Shown piece after piece: positions 34,201 to 44,456 of a DNA stretch of 56,290 nt. The DNA is from Azolla pinnata. Lineage: Eukaryota > Streptophyta > Polypodiopsida > Salviniales > Salviniaceae. The translations under genes were made by a program, and so were the position numbers. Positions within the stretch are counted from its first letter, which is position 1, and each line of letters begins with the position of its first letter. The stretch spans positions 11,218-67,507 of the forward strand of contig JBBBWG010005891.1 in assembly GCA_037176905.1 (NCBI GenBank), written 5' to 3'. The notes beneath the pieces were generated by a model, which was not told where the DNA came from, did no database searches, and saw only the letters and a program-made list of their open reading frames with translations.

Positions 34201-35219
34201 ACAGAGGCTTAGTCAACTCCCTCATATACTAACTACCCCGCGCTTGTACCAATGGACAAGGGCATCTTGAGACCATGAGCCAAGTTTCGCTTTCGTTTCG
34301 ATTTGTGTATTCGTCGGCCTTATGGGATCGCCGCCCTTGAGAAGCATCCGAGTGGGTTCGTGTCAACGGTGATGATGGGCTTTGCTTGTATATATGGCCT
34401 TCTGGCCTTCTCTTCAAATAACTAATGATAGGATATTCTCATGAAAAAGGGAGTTATATGGCCAAGGCCACAGATGTCAAATATGCCTCTTTGTTTTTAG
34501 TTATTTGTATCCACATGGGGGCAGTCACCTTTGACTCTGGTGTTTGCCTGTACTGTGGTACATACATACAATACATGCATATCAATCAATCTTTATCTAT
34601 TTTGAAGAGAGCTGAGATGCTCTCTTGAGCCCGGGCTATAGTTAGCTAGTTATATAGCTAGTCTTTACTTACTTGTTCATTAGTTGTTTGATGAGAACTC
34701 GGCACAGAAGGCTACGACAGACGCCCAAAGGCCGTAGTAATATACGTCTGCTGGCTAATCTAACGAGCGAAGCAAAGCAACACTGTCGCTTTAAAGCACT
34801 GATCTTGATAAATCGCTAGCAAGCAAGAAGATGCTTTGCACTTTTCTTTTTCCCCACTTTTAAAGCAGCAGTCTTTGAACTCTGGGAAACGGCACCCTTT
34901 TTTTTTTTTTATCCTTGCAGAAGCCTGAAACGCACGGCTTCCCCCTGAGGAACCGCCTAACAAGTTTTTCTTTTTTTTTTGGTAAACAGCATGATGAAAC
35001 TAGTACATCAAACAGGGTTCTTCGAGCACAACTATACCTCTTTGCTTAGCTTATATGACAGTGAACATGCATGGGTAGCAAACATCTCCTTCTTCTTCCT
35101 GTTTGTTGTTAAGAAAGAAGCCCCACCATCTCCGTCCTCTGGGGCAGCATCTGTCTCTTCCAGACTCTATCTGACATGGCTTGTAGTCAGAGGGCCTGTC
35201 TGCATCCAATTGGGGGCAT
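31259..35219. other. Long intergenic spacer, no gene recognised
   Basis: The left end probably carries the 3' UTR of the CIA30 gene. The remainder has short ORFs lacking recognisable domains, homopolymer T/A runs (33420-33432, 34898-34910, 34969-34980) and a GCTT repeat near 33933-33957. I see no tRNA, intact gene or clear TE protein. Confidence 0.5.
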
Positions 35220-35880
35220 ATACACAGATACACAAATACATACATACATACATACATACATACATACATACAGACAGACAGACAGACAGACATATGATGT
35301 GATCCGTCGATCGATACCCACCCCATGTGTTGGCCCGACTGACTCACTGCCTCACTTGTCGATCTGTCTTGGTCTTGATTGATATGCCCAACCATCCCTT
35401 ACTGTTTGGGATCGGCTTCATTAGCCCCGGCCTTTTACTCTTTCTGCCCCAGCAGCTTCCCCTTAGCTCAGCTCAGCTCAGCTCAGCTCAGCTACGCCAA
35501 TGTCGTGACTCGTCATAGCAAGTACACAGAGGGATCTCTTCTCGCTCGTGCCAAGAATTCGAAGGCCCTGCTCGCTCCCCGATTCCGACGTTTCCTGATC
35601 TGACATGTTCAGCAAGGCTTTCGCAGTTTGTATGCATGCATGGATGGCCATCCGCATCGTGATTCCACACATACGCATGCATGTGTGTGTATGTGTGTGT
35701 GTGCGTCTTGTACGTATGTATACGTACACAATACGTGTGTATACGTACACACTATACGTGTGTATACGTACACACAATACGTGTGTATACGTACACACAA
35801 TATGTGTGTATGTATCTATGCATGTATGCATGTGCACATGGATATGTTCATACCATGGATGTATAGATTTTAGCCAAGAA
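35220..35880. repeat. Cluster of microsatellites (CATA, CAGA, AGCTC, TACGTACACA)
   Basis: CATA and CAGA runs occupy about 35225-35292. A pentanucleotide AGCTC x6 lies at about 35465-35493. At 35680-35830 a 24-bp palindromic unit, ACGTGTGTATACGTACACAC, repeats about four times. Antisense and sense ORFs here are repeat translations. Confidence 0.8.
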
Positions 35881-35954
35881 TACATTCATGCATTCTGTGT
35901 AAAAAAAACAAAAAAAGGTATTATTGAGGAATGAAGAAAAACACTCTAAAATAT

Positions 35955-36054
35955 NNNNNNNNNNNNNNNNNNNNNNNNNNNNNNNNNNNNNNNNNNNNNN
36001 NNNNNNNNNNNNNNNNNNNNNNNNNNNNNNNNNNNNNNNNNNNNNNNNNNNNNN
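35955..36054. other. Assembly gap (100 N)
   Basis: One hundred N. Unlike the first gap, the flanks do not match each other, so true missing sequence is likely. The left flank is A-rich and the right flank starts with a TTC run. Confidence 0.98.
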
Positions 36055-37019
36055 TTCTTCTTCTTTTTCTCGCAAGATCGACTTCTGAGGCCAGCTTTCG
36101 ATGCCATGCAAACTACGTCCCCCTCGCGGATGTCAGGAGGCAACGACGGAAAAAAAAGCGGAAAAGAAAAAAGCGGAAAAAAACGTCTCATGACGCTCGT
36201 TTCACACTGCTGTCCGTATACGCATCCGGAATCGCGCGTATTCTGGACGTACGTTTGGCTACGTACGCGTATACATCACATGCATGTAGAGCAGCAGCAG
36301 ATGCCATAACATTCCACACGAACAACAAGACTTGGCATCGACAAATTTTTCTCCGAAACGATGACGACGACAGAGCACTCACTCGGGGAGATACGTACGA
36401 GCATATGTACGTATTCGCTCTGGTATGGATGCGCGTGGAAGATGCCCCTTTTCAGTTTAGGGTTTAGGGTTTAGGGTTTAGGGTTGTGTCGAGGGTTCGA
36501 ATCTTGCTTTCCTGGAGCAAAGAAGCATGGCTTCCTATTCCCTTCTTAGTGCCGACCAGTCTGTCTGCTTGCCTTCAGGCCAGTATTCGTAGCTTGATGA
36601 TTAGCATGTAGAGAAAATGCCTCTTACCTCCCATAATCCTACCCTGGGCCCGACTCATTCCTATTGTGATTGTCCTAGCAGGTTCTTTCTTCTGCCTTTC
36701 TTTTTAATACTTACTTGGAATGGAAAAAACTGCTCGGATCCCATCGATCGTTGTTCTATGGCGAGGTTAATCCGCATCTGCTTGCTGCTCAAAAAACACG
36801 ATCGAATCTGTAAATGAGAAGCGATCTGTGGTGTGTAAGCCAGCAATTGCTCCAGGTCTCTCAGCAAGTGTTAGATCAGATATAACACGTTGGTCGATCC
36901 GCTTGGTTCTCTCTGTCTCTCTCCCTCCCGGTTCTTTCTCGACATCGGGGATCAGAACAAAAGGCATCATACCATGCCATTGCCATGCCATAGCTGTGTC
37001 CTGGTTGTCACTTAGTTCT
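36055..37019. other. Intergenic, includes a short telomere-like run
   Basis: No gene is recognised. Contains the TTTAGGG run listed separately, and just after it GGGTTCGAATC (around 36490), which looks like a tRNA T-arm. I find no cloverleaf around it. Confidence 0.5.
36455..36484 (+). repeat. Short TTTAGGG telomere-type run
   Basis: Four consecutive plant telomere units in a gene-free stretch. It is a second interstitial telomere-like site, much shorter than the one at 10225-10690. Confidence 0.9.
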
Positions 37020-37445
37020 TCCCATGCATACCTTTGCATACATGTGTGTGCATGCATGACCACATACATACATGTGTATGTCTGCATGCATGGCCATGTA
37101 TACATACACACATGTATATGTCTGCATGCATGCGCCCGCCACCCTACATGGTATGCATGCTCAGCAACGCATGCATGCATGCATGCCTGGCAAGCAGACA
37201 TGCATGCATGCATGGAAAACACAGGCAGATGCATGCATGGCAAACACAAACAGATGCACGCATGCATGGCAGACACAAAGCGATGCATGCATGGCAAACA
37301 AGCACACATGCATGCATGCATGGCATGCATGCATGCGTGACAAACGCACATGCATGCATGCATGGCAAGCGCACATGTATGGCAAACACGCATGCATGCA
37401 TGCATGGCAAGCACACACGCATGCATGCATGCATGTGCATACATC
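37020..37445. repeat. ATGC-rich minisatellite
   Basis: Dense GCATGCATGCATGG words separated by CAAACACA, CAAGCACA or CAGACACA spacers, giving an irregular unit of about 25-30 bp. GCATGC is self-complementary, so both strands show long Met-His-Ala-Cys ORFs that are not genes. Confidence 0.88.
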
Positions 37446-38400
37446 TCTTCTTCTTCCTTCTTCGACGAGCTCTCTCTGTCTCTTTCGTCTACAGTCTGTC
37501 TCTTTCGTCCTCGCTCGCTTCTTCTGCTTCTTCTGCTTCTGCTTCTTCTGCTTCTTCTGCTTCTGCTCCGCGCTTTGCCCTCCCACTGGAACCATACCTG
37601 CATTCTTCGCAGCTCATTCAGTTCCTCCTCCTTCCCCCCCCCCTAATGATCTCCTCCCCTTGCCCGATACCACCAGCACCTTGTGAGAAGAAAACAAAAC
37701 CACCCACCACACGGAGATGGTTTCGTAAAACCCCCCCTCCCCACCCGACCACCATCGTGGACGTTGGACATCTCTTTAGCGCCCCGACATCTCTCCGGCC
37801 TTTCGGAACCCGCACGCACCCGCCAACCACGCCGAAAGCGACGACCGAAATAAACCCGCCGCCCGAGACGCTGCCCCGCCGTTCCCCTGACCCCATTCTT
37901 TCTCGCTCTTTGTAATCCCTGTCTCCCCATCTCCTCGCTCTCGCGCACGCTCCTCGCCCCATTGTTTCCTTCACGCCCCCCCCTCGTCTCCCCCCCTTGG
38001 CCGCCGCTCGCTGCCTGCCGCCGCTCGCTCTGTAACTCGATCTCCTTCCCCCCCACCATCGCTCTCGCTTCTAATGATGTGTTATTGGTTCCCCATTCGT
38101 TCATCCCCGACACATGTACGTCTCGCGCTCCCTCTCCCGTGCCGATGGGGTGCGTTGCTTGCTTGTACCTCCGCTTCTTTCGCCGGACGTCGGTCGTGAT
38201 CTGGCACCGTGCGAGAGAGTGGCTGTTGGGACAATGGTGTATCTAAGGCCCTTCCTGCCGTGGTCCGAGATCGTGCTGTTTGTGCTTGTAGCCCGGAGAT
38301 CACTGTCCGACGAGCATGCCAGGTGTTTGTTTGGAGATCGGCCAATGTGAGGATGTCGCGTTTCGACCAGGTTTGAAATGATCAATCGGGGTTAGAAAAT
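37446..38400. other. GC-rich, pyrimidine-rich block
   Basis: C/T-rich on the plus strand, with TTCTGC repeats (37520-37565) and CCCCCC runs, and clearly more GC-rich than its surroundings. It could be a promoter or leader CpG-rich region, but I could not tie it to a gene. The ORFs in it overlap on both strands and show no domain. Confidence 0.45.
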
Positions 38401-39224
38401 TAAAAGTTTAGATAAGGCCTGAAACGGTTTTCAGATCTCCTAGGAATGAGGGGCCAGACATTCTCCATCGTTGATCACACGCATCTCCCGAAATTAATAC
38501 AGACCAACCATCACATTGGGCTAAGCCAGGAATTTTCCGAGCTACATACATATATACATACCCAGATGCAAGTTGGCAAGAACATGGGAATTTCTCGGCC
38601 CTCCTCACGAGTAGGGATCGCGAAAGATAGTGCACCCACGATGTCTGCTAACTTTAGCATGTCTGTTGTTGATTCCCATCCCTAGTCTGGCGTAATAGTG
38701 GCCATCTCCATGACCTCTCCGTCTCTGTCTGTGCCCATGTCTGTGTGTCTCTCTCTCTGTTGTGCCTACCTACGTGTGCGCCTCCACTTACTTTCCCCAT
38801 GCATTGAGATGCCTGAAACTTTTAAACATTTTTTCCGGTTGACCGACGCCAGATTCTGTACCTGCAGCTGAGGGTGGGAGGGAACAGGGAAACCCTCGAG
38901 AGCTAGAACGAATCTAGCTTGTACGGTGACATGCGAATTACATCACATAAGGATTTCGATGTACAAAATCGTGCTAAGATCACGGCCCGAGCAATCCGGG
39001 CTCTGGTCATTCCGGAGTGAGGCAGGCATCGGTCGATCAACTTTAGCAGGAGAGGGCCAACTTTTGCGGGGCATGTTTTACACTGTTTACTGGCAGTGTA
39101 AAAGGTGGAGAGCTAACTGAGCCCCCAAAGCTGGTGCATTCCAGCTCTTGATGGGGAGCTCCACATGTGTGTATGCATGTATGTAATGTATCTTGTCTCT
39201 CCAGTTGTATGAATTTATACAAAT
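38401..39224. other. Intergenic, nothing recognised
   Basis: Mixed-composition sequence with short ORFs only, possibly including the leader of the ORF starting at 39225. Confidence 0.45.
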
Positions 39225-39767
39225 TTGCTCGCGAGAGACACAGAGCACGCAGATATGTCTATACTGCTCCTCTGCCAAGGCTTGATGACAGTTCAACTGT
39301 TGCAACCTTCACAAGGGCCTTCTTCTACTTCTTCTACCGCTACTGCTACTTCCTCCTCCTCTTCTAGCCCACTGCCAATCATGCCTTATACCGATGCAAC
39401 TAGCTCGATCATCAACCAGACGATAGTGCCTGACCGAGCCACCCTGCCATCCGGAGACATATACAACAGCACGGCTTCTACCTCTGACATGAATCAAGCC
39501 CAAGGATCAGCTGCCCATGTTGTTTCCGACACTTCGGACGATCCGCTCCGTTCGATCAGCACGACGACGACGACGACGACGATCGTGGTCGCAATCCTCC
39601 TCGCCTCCATGCTCTCGGCCACGCTCGTCTTGACGCTTCTGCTCTATGCCAAGCATTGTGTCAAGCCTCTCGACACCCGCGATAGCTGGAGAGCGCCAAA
39701 ATTTGGCGATAGCTGGAGAGCTTCTAAACATACACCTGTCAAAAGTCTCGCTATATTGATCCATTAG
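39225..39767 (+). CDS. Uncharacterised Ser/Thr-rich single-pass membrane protein, ATL-like N-terminal fragment
   Basis: A 180-residue ORF. Residues ~30-105 are rich in Ser, Thr and Ala, with NQT and NST glycosylation sequons, as expected of an extracellular stretch. A Thr run is followed by a clear transmembrane segment at ~114-138 (IVVAILLASML..LVLTLLLY) and then AKHCVKPL. A hydrophobic helix ending in YxRHC/YAKHC is a hallmark of ATL-type RING-H2 ubiquitin ligases just before their RING region. Here the tail is only ~40 residues with no RING Cys/His pattern, and it carries a 9-residue tandem (DSWRAPKFG, DSWRASKHT; a 27-bp direct repeat at 39681 and 39708). It may be a decayed ATL gene, a small membrane protein, or not expressed. 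The start codon is uncertain. Confidence 0.4.
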   Translation: MLARDTEHADMSILLLCQGLMTVQLLQPSQGPSSTSSTATATSSSSSSPLPIMPYTDATSSIINQTIVPDRATLPSGDIYNSTASTSDMNQAQGSAAHVVSDTSDDPLRSISTTTTTTTIVVAILLASMLSATLVLTLLLYAKHCVKPLDTRDSWRAPKFGDSWRASKHTPVKSLAILIH

Positions 39768-41468
39768 CCAAATTATATAGGTAGCCGAATTAGAGGCTGC
39801 TTAAACACCTTCATTAAGCCGATATCACGAACATCCTGAGTTATATAACTCGCGGCCCCTAATCATGATCATGATGTTCGTCTGAATTAAAGCTTCTTTT
39901 TTGTTTTTCTATATACTAGTATTAACAGGGTGCAATGTGTACAAATTGAACCAGCATGAGCAACTGCAAACTGTTCTCTGCCGATTTAAGTTTCCTCTAC
40001 AGAATTGAATCATTGCCTGAACCTAGATACTTGAAGAACATATTATAATATAAACTATTACAAAGCTAGCTTCATGGCTGAGCGATATTGACACTTCTCT
40101 TAATGTCTCTCACATAATAAGAAAAGACACAAACTTCTTCATTCATCCTCACAAGAGGAGTCAATGTGATAGATGAGAGTGCTCTCTACAGCAAAAGCCA
40201 CTCAGCTTGACGACGTATTCTGAATTGACGCTTTTGTAAGATGGTGGTGCTAAAAATGCATTTTTCCGATTCAATTTGGCCGCTGACCATAATAACCACC
40301 ACGAGTCACCGAATGTGAAACACATATTCACTTATGCTTTGATATTATCCTTATTGTATTGGCTTGTGTGGATCTCAGTCCAGCATGTACTGTACATTTT
40401 GGCTGGAGCTTCATTGCGACTTCGACCGGTGTGTGCACTGTATCATCGATCTGTCGTGCGAAACGACACTTGACACGATGCAAACCTGCACGGACAAGAT
40501 CTACTATAGTATAATGTATAGGCAGTAGTACTACGATAAGTTAGTGTGGTATGTATAGATCAGATTACGATTAAGTAACGGTTTACCAAATAAGCACGGA
40601 GAGGCAACAGCCGCAACAAAACACCGGGCTCTGCCTGAACATAGGCACGATATTATTATGTGCATGCTACACCCTTTCCAAATAGTAAGAACATGAAAAT
40701 AGATAAGACATGTTTATAAACTAATACTTTATGTGCATAAGTCAAGACTTAAACCTTATACCTTCACATCATAAAACTTAGAGTTTTTCACTGCACTAAT
40801 GCCTCATAAGTGAGATTAAATGCATACACATATGATAAACTCATGTGCATTTCATACAAGTAGTGTGCATGAGCGCATGCATGAATAGTGTGTATGAATA
40901 CATGCACAACTACTGTGCAACTATATAAACAAAGGCTAGTTTGAAGCCTTGAGTGTTATCAGATTAAAGATCAAAAGGAATTATCGGGTCGAATCATCTG
41001 GTCCGAAGATTAACCGGTTGATTATCAGCTTATCGAAGAGATTCTCGAGGATTAATCATTGAAACCACTAACATTAATCTTGCTTTTCTTTTCTTTAATC
41101 TCTTCCTCTCCTCGTCCAGGATCTCGGTGGTTATCACCCAACTCACGCGAAGATCCAGCGCCGTACGGCACGACAACGGTGTCTTCCCAAATTTGGCAAG
41201 AGGAGTGGTTTAAGAAGAATCGCAGCAGGCAAATGGCCGTTGTTTCGATCGCGACCGGCTCAGTTGAGGCGCAGGGAACAACACTTTCGTGGGTTGGTTC
41301 GACATCCGAACTGGGGATCCAAAGAGTACGATGCACGACTTGTTGAGCGCACAGCCGAGTTCTGGCGAGAGGAGCTAACTTAAGAAGGATCATCGCGCAA
41401 ACAGCTGGCCCTCGTTCCGATCGCGATCAGCTCGGCCGAACCGACATTTTAATGCACATGGTAGAACT

Positions 41469-41562
41469 GGACAAGAATATTTAATACACAAGATAGTTCT
41501 GTATGCTTGTATCTTGGACAAGAATATTTAATACACAAGATAGATCTGTATGCTTGTATCTT
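41469..41562 (+). repeat. 47-bp tandem duplication
   Basis: 41469-41515 is repeated at 41516-41562 with one substitution (shared GGACAAGAATATTTAATACA). Confidence 0.92.
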
Positions 41563-42088
41563 GCATCTATGGGCTCCACCTGTGAATGCAAAAGAAAACT
41601 GGAAAAGGCAAGAGTAGCTGGAAGTTGCTTCATCTTGCTCTTTCTCAACCATGGAACCATTGTCCCACATACACAGACTTTCTTTTGATTTCACGGTTTC
41701 AAATTCTGTGCACTTTGCAGATGGCGAATCCTTTCTGAATGGGAAATTGCTTTCGCCTCCGCGCTACAGCAGGAGCCCGCTTCCAGGATTCCACCGTCGT
41801 CGCCGGAACGGGTTAGCTTCGCCTCCCACAACGCTCTCCTCTTTGTTTTTATGCCTTCGTGCTGCCCGTGAATCCGTCGCGTGTGTGTGATCGTTTTGCT
41901 GCAAATTCAGCCTCTTCTATATTGCGCGCTCGGCAGTGTATATTTCTCGTCCTTCCTACCCGCATTTAGGTACAGGGACGATCAAGAACTAGATCGGATT
42001 GTTATGCTTTCGTTTCAGCCTTTTTCGTCGGCGATCATGAACCATATATTGATTGGCATTGTTTTGGAACGCTTGTGGCGCTCGCTGA

Positions 42089-42247
42089 CTGACCACATTC
42101 GGTCCGGCGAATTAAGAAAACTATCGATCGGACATCATGCTTTTCTGGCTCGTCGACAGCTGCCTGACCACATCAGGTCATGCAATCGAGAACTGTTGAT
42201 TTTGTAGAGCCGACTGACCACATTAGGTCAGGCAAATTAAGAACTAT
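42089..42247 (+). repeat. Three copies of a palindrome-containing 30-bp repeat
   Basis: Copies begin at 42089, 42164 and 42214. Each has CTGACCACATTAGGTCAG or a near variant, then a tail close to GCAAATTAAGAACT. The TGACC and GGTCA halves are complementary around a 6-base centre in two of the copies. Confidence 0.8.
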
Positions 42248-44456
42248 GGATTGATTGATCTCTGCTTAGAAAGCGAGGGGTAACGCTTGAAGAGAGAAAA
42301 TTTTGGGATCTGGTGACTGTGGTCAGAATCGAAGGGATTAGTGAGGTAGGGTGGTTCAACCGATGGTAGTTCATGTGCAGATTAGTTTCATGAATGGCCG
42401 AGTCCGGCGAACGGATGGATGATTGAGGGAAAGATTGGAAGGGTGATTAGGAAAAGAGAGCCATTCGACACAAGGGAAGGAATTCGGTCTAGTGCTTTCC
42501 TTGTGGGCTTGAATAGTTTGGTCGGAAAGAAATTCGGGCAGAAGAGAAGAAGAGAAATGAACTCATTGAGCCCCTTTTGATTCTCTTCTTGTTGTTAACT
42601 TCGGAAATGTGTTTTCTATGCATCAATTCACCCTTCTTAGTGATTGCGGAATGTGACTACCACTTCCACTATCCATATTGTATATCATAGAACTTGCTTC
42701 TTTTGGTTATTCTGAAGCCAACAGCTCCGAATCAAGTATCTGCTTTCTGCTAACAAACTGTTCATGGAAGGGTTCCCCGACAAACCCTTTACAAAAAAAG
42801 ATTTTCACCTGCTTTGTAATAGATGACAGTAGGGCTCAACATCCTTCAAATAAAAAGTAGCACTTCACATAGGTTAATGCTGATGATCATGAAATTCTAT
42901 ATATATTAATCTTGCTTAGGCTATGGTAGTGGTGTCATGTAATTATACTTCGGGTACACCTGCATACATACACATACTTAGGTATGAATTTGCACATGAG
43001 AAATTGAACTTAGAGAAGTTCAGGCTTTAGCTTTAGAAATGGATGGGATTAGGAAGGATTCCATGACAACGGTTCCATGACCAATATGTTTTCCAAGCTT
43101 AAAGGCCATGAATTATTGCTCCCTAATGATGAAGCCCATGCAGGTTTTTTTTTTAATACGTCGTCATTAAAAACTGAAAGAGAAAGTGACCCAAACATTG
43201 CCACCTTCCACATGACATTATGCTTCCCCTTTGCTTCTATTGTAAGATATTATGCGCCTTTTTTCAAAGCGCGTAGAAAACGAGAAGTTATATACTGACA
43301 TATGCACACATGAGTATGAGCTTAGAAGTCAAGATGAGTTGGAGGTGCCAAGTAAAAGTCACCGGAGCCATCGACATGATTTACATGCCTTTTTCTTGTG
43401 AATCCATGAGGGATGAATATCGAGTGGCACCACACGTCTGTCTTTCTCCATGTCCATCACGAAAAGCCTTTCTATTATTTTTTAGAACGTGGGTGTGAAA
43501 ATAGATGGTGTTATGCTTCTCAACAACGGCAACATAGAAGCAAGGTGCATATCCGACAATATGAATACAATAATGGCGCATTTCTATGTCACTTGTTCAA
43601 AAATCACACATGATTTTTGTAGGCCTTGTTATTCGAAAGTAAAAAAGCCCATGGATGAAACAAGGAGCAATTTTGCTCGATTATTGAAACTGTATATTTT
43701 GATGATGATCGGAAGAAGCTGATTAGGGAAAGGGGCTCTATGACGAAATGCTAGTGAGCCACATTAGAGCCCACCTAAACTTTTCCGAAATAAACATTCG
43801 AGGCCATAACAGATATGTTGTTTATGTAGCCAAGGACTAGTTCTTTTTTCCTAGAATAATATCGTTGAGGATCATTCCCAACATATGTGATCACTTGCTT
43901 GCAAAGATAAGCACATTGTATCTAGAAATGTGTCTTGTAATATGTGCATTTACACAATGGACTAGATACTTGTGGCTGTGTACATAGTACTCTTGTGCTA
44001 TAGTTTCACCAAGCACAATGAATGCACAATTTGTCCTCATGGATTCATATACAAAGTCAAGCGGATCTCGTTGTGAATTTGGTGATGTTGGCTTGATATA
44101 TAGCTCTTCCGTGAAATATAGCTCCTTGATTCTCCCCTTTCTCCACATTTATGTTCAATTTGTCTTTGATCCGATTCGATAAATCCCTAACTCTTCTGTG
44201 AAATATAGCTCATCGATTCTCTCGTTTCTCCACATGTATGTGTGATTTGTCTTTGATCTTGTTCGATCGATCTCTCGCTTGCGCATTATTCTCATTCGCG
44301 CGATTCGCCAAATCCGTTTCTGCGAATCAAACAGACGTCTTTACAAATCGCAAGGCAGAGTCTTCATCATCATCAGACTCCATTTTTGAGTTTTCTCTGT
44401 GTTAATTAAGGAGCAAAGGAGAGAATTGCAGCGAAGTATAATTTTCTGAGAAACAG

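Larger units (their letters stand above)
39768..44456. other. Long intergenic region with short repeats
   Basis: No gene is recognised with confidence. Short repeats at 41469-41562 and 42089-42247 are listed separately. Around 41110-41440 there is an LTR-element-like stretch (TGGTTATCACCC) and two diverged copies of a block of about 70 bp. The ORF at 40276 begins at a non-ATG codon and has no domain. An upstream exon of the kinase gene at 44457 may lie somewhere here. Confidence 0.45.

Noticed and set aside
35931..36467. 178-aa ORF across the second N gap
   Set aside because: Reads through 100 N, and the remaining peptide has no recognisable domain.
36480..36515. Possible tRNA gene at GGGTTCGAATC
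   Set aside because: Only a T-arm-like word is present. The stem is weak and no acceptor, D or anticodon arms can be paired around it.
36767..37603. Long Met-His-Ala-Cys ORFs on both strands
   Set aside because: They are translations of the self-complementary GCATGC minisatellite and adjacent TTCTGC repeats, present in several frames and both strands.
38114..38350. 78-aa ORF in the GC-rich block
   Set aside because: Overlaps ORFs of equal length on the other strand, with no domain, splice context or start context supporting it.
40276..40473. 65-aa hydrophobic ORF
   Set aside because: Begins at TTG rather than ATG, is short, and has no homologue I recognise.
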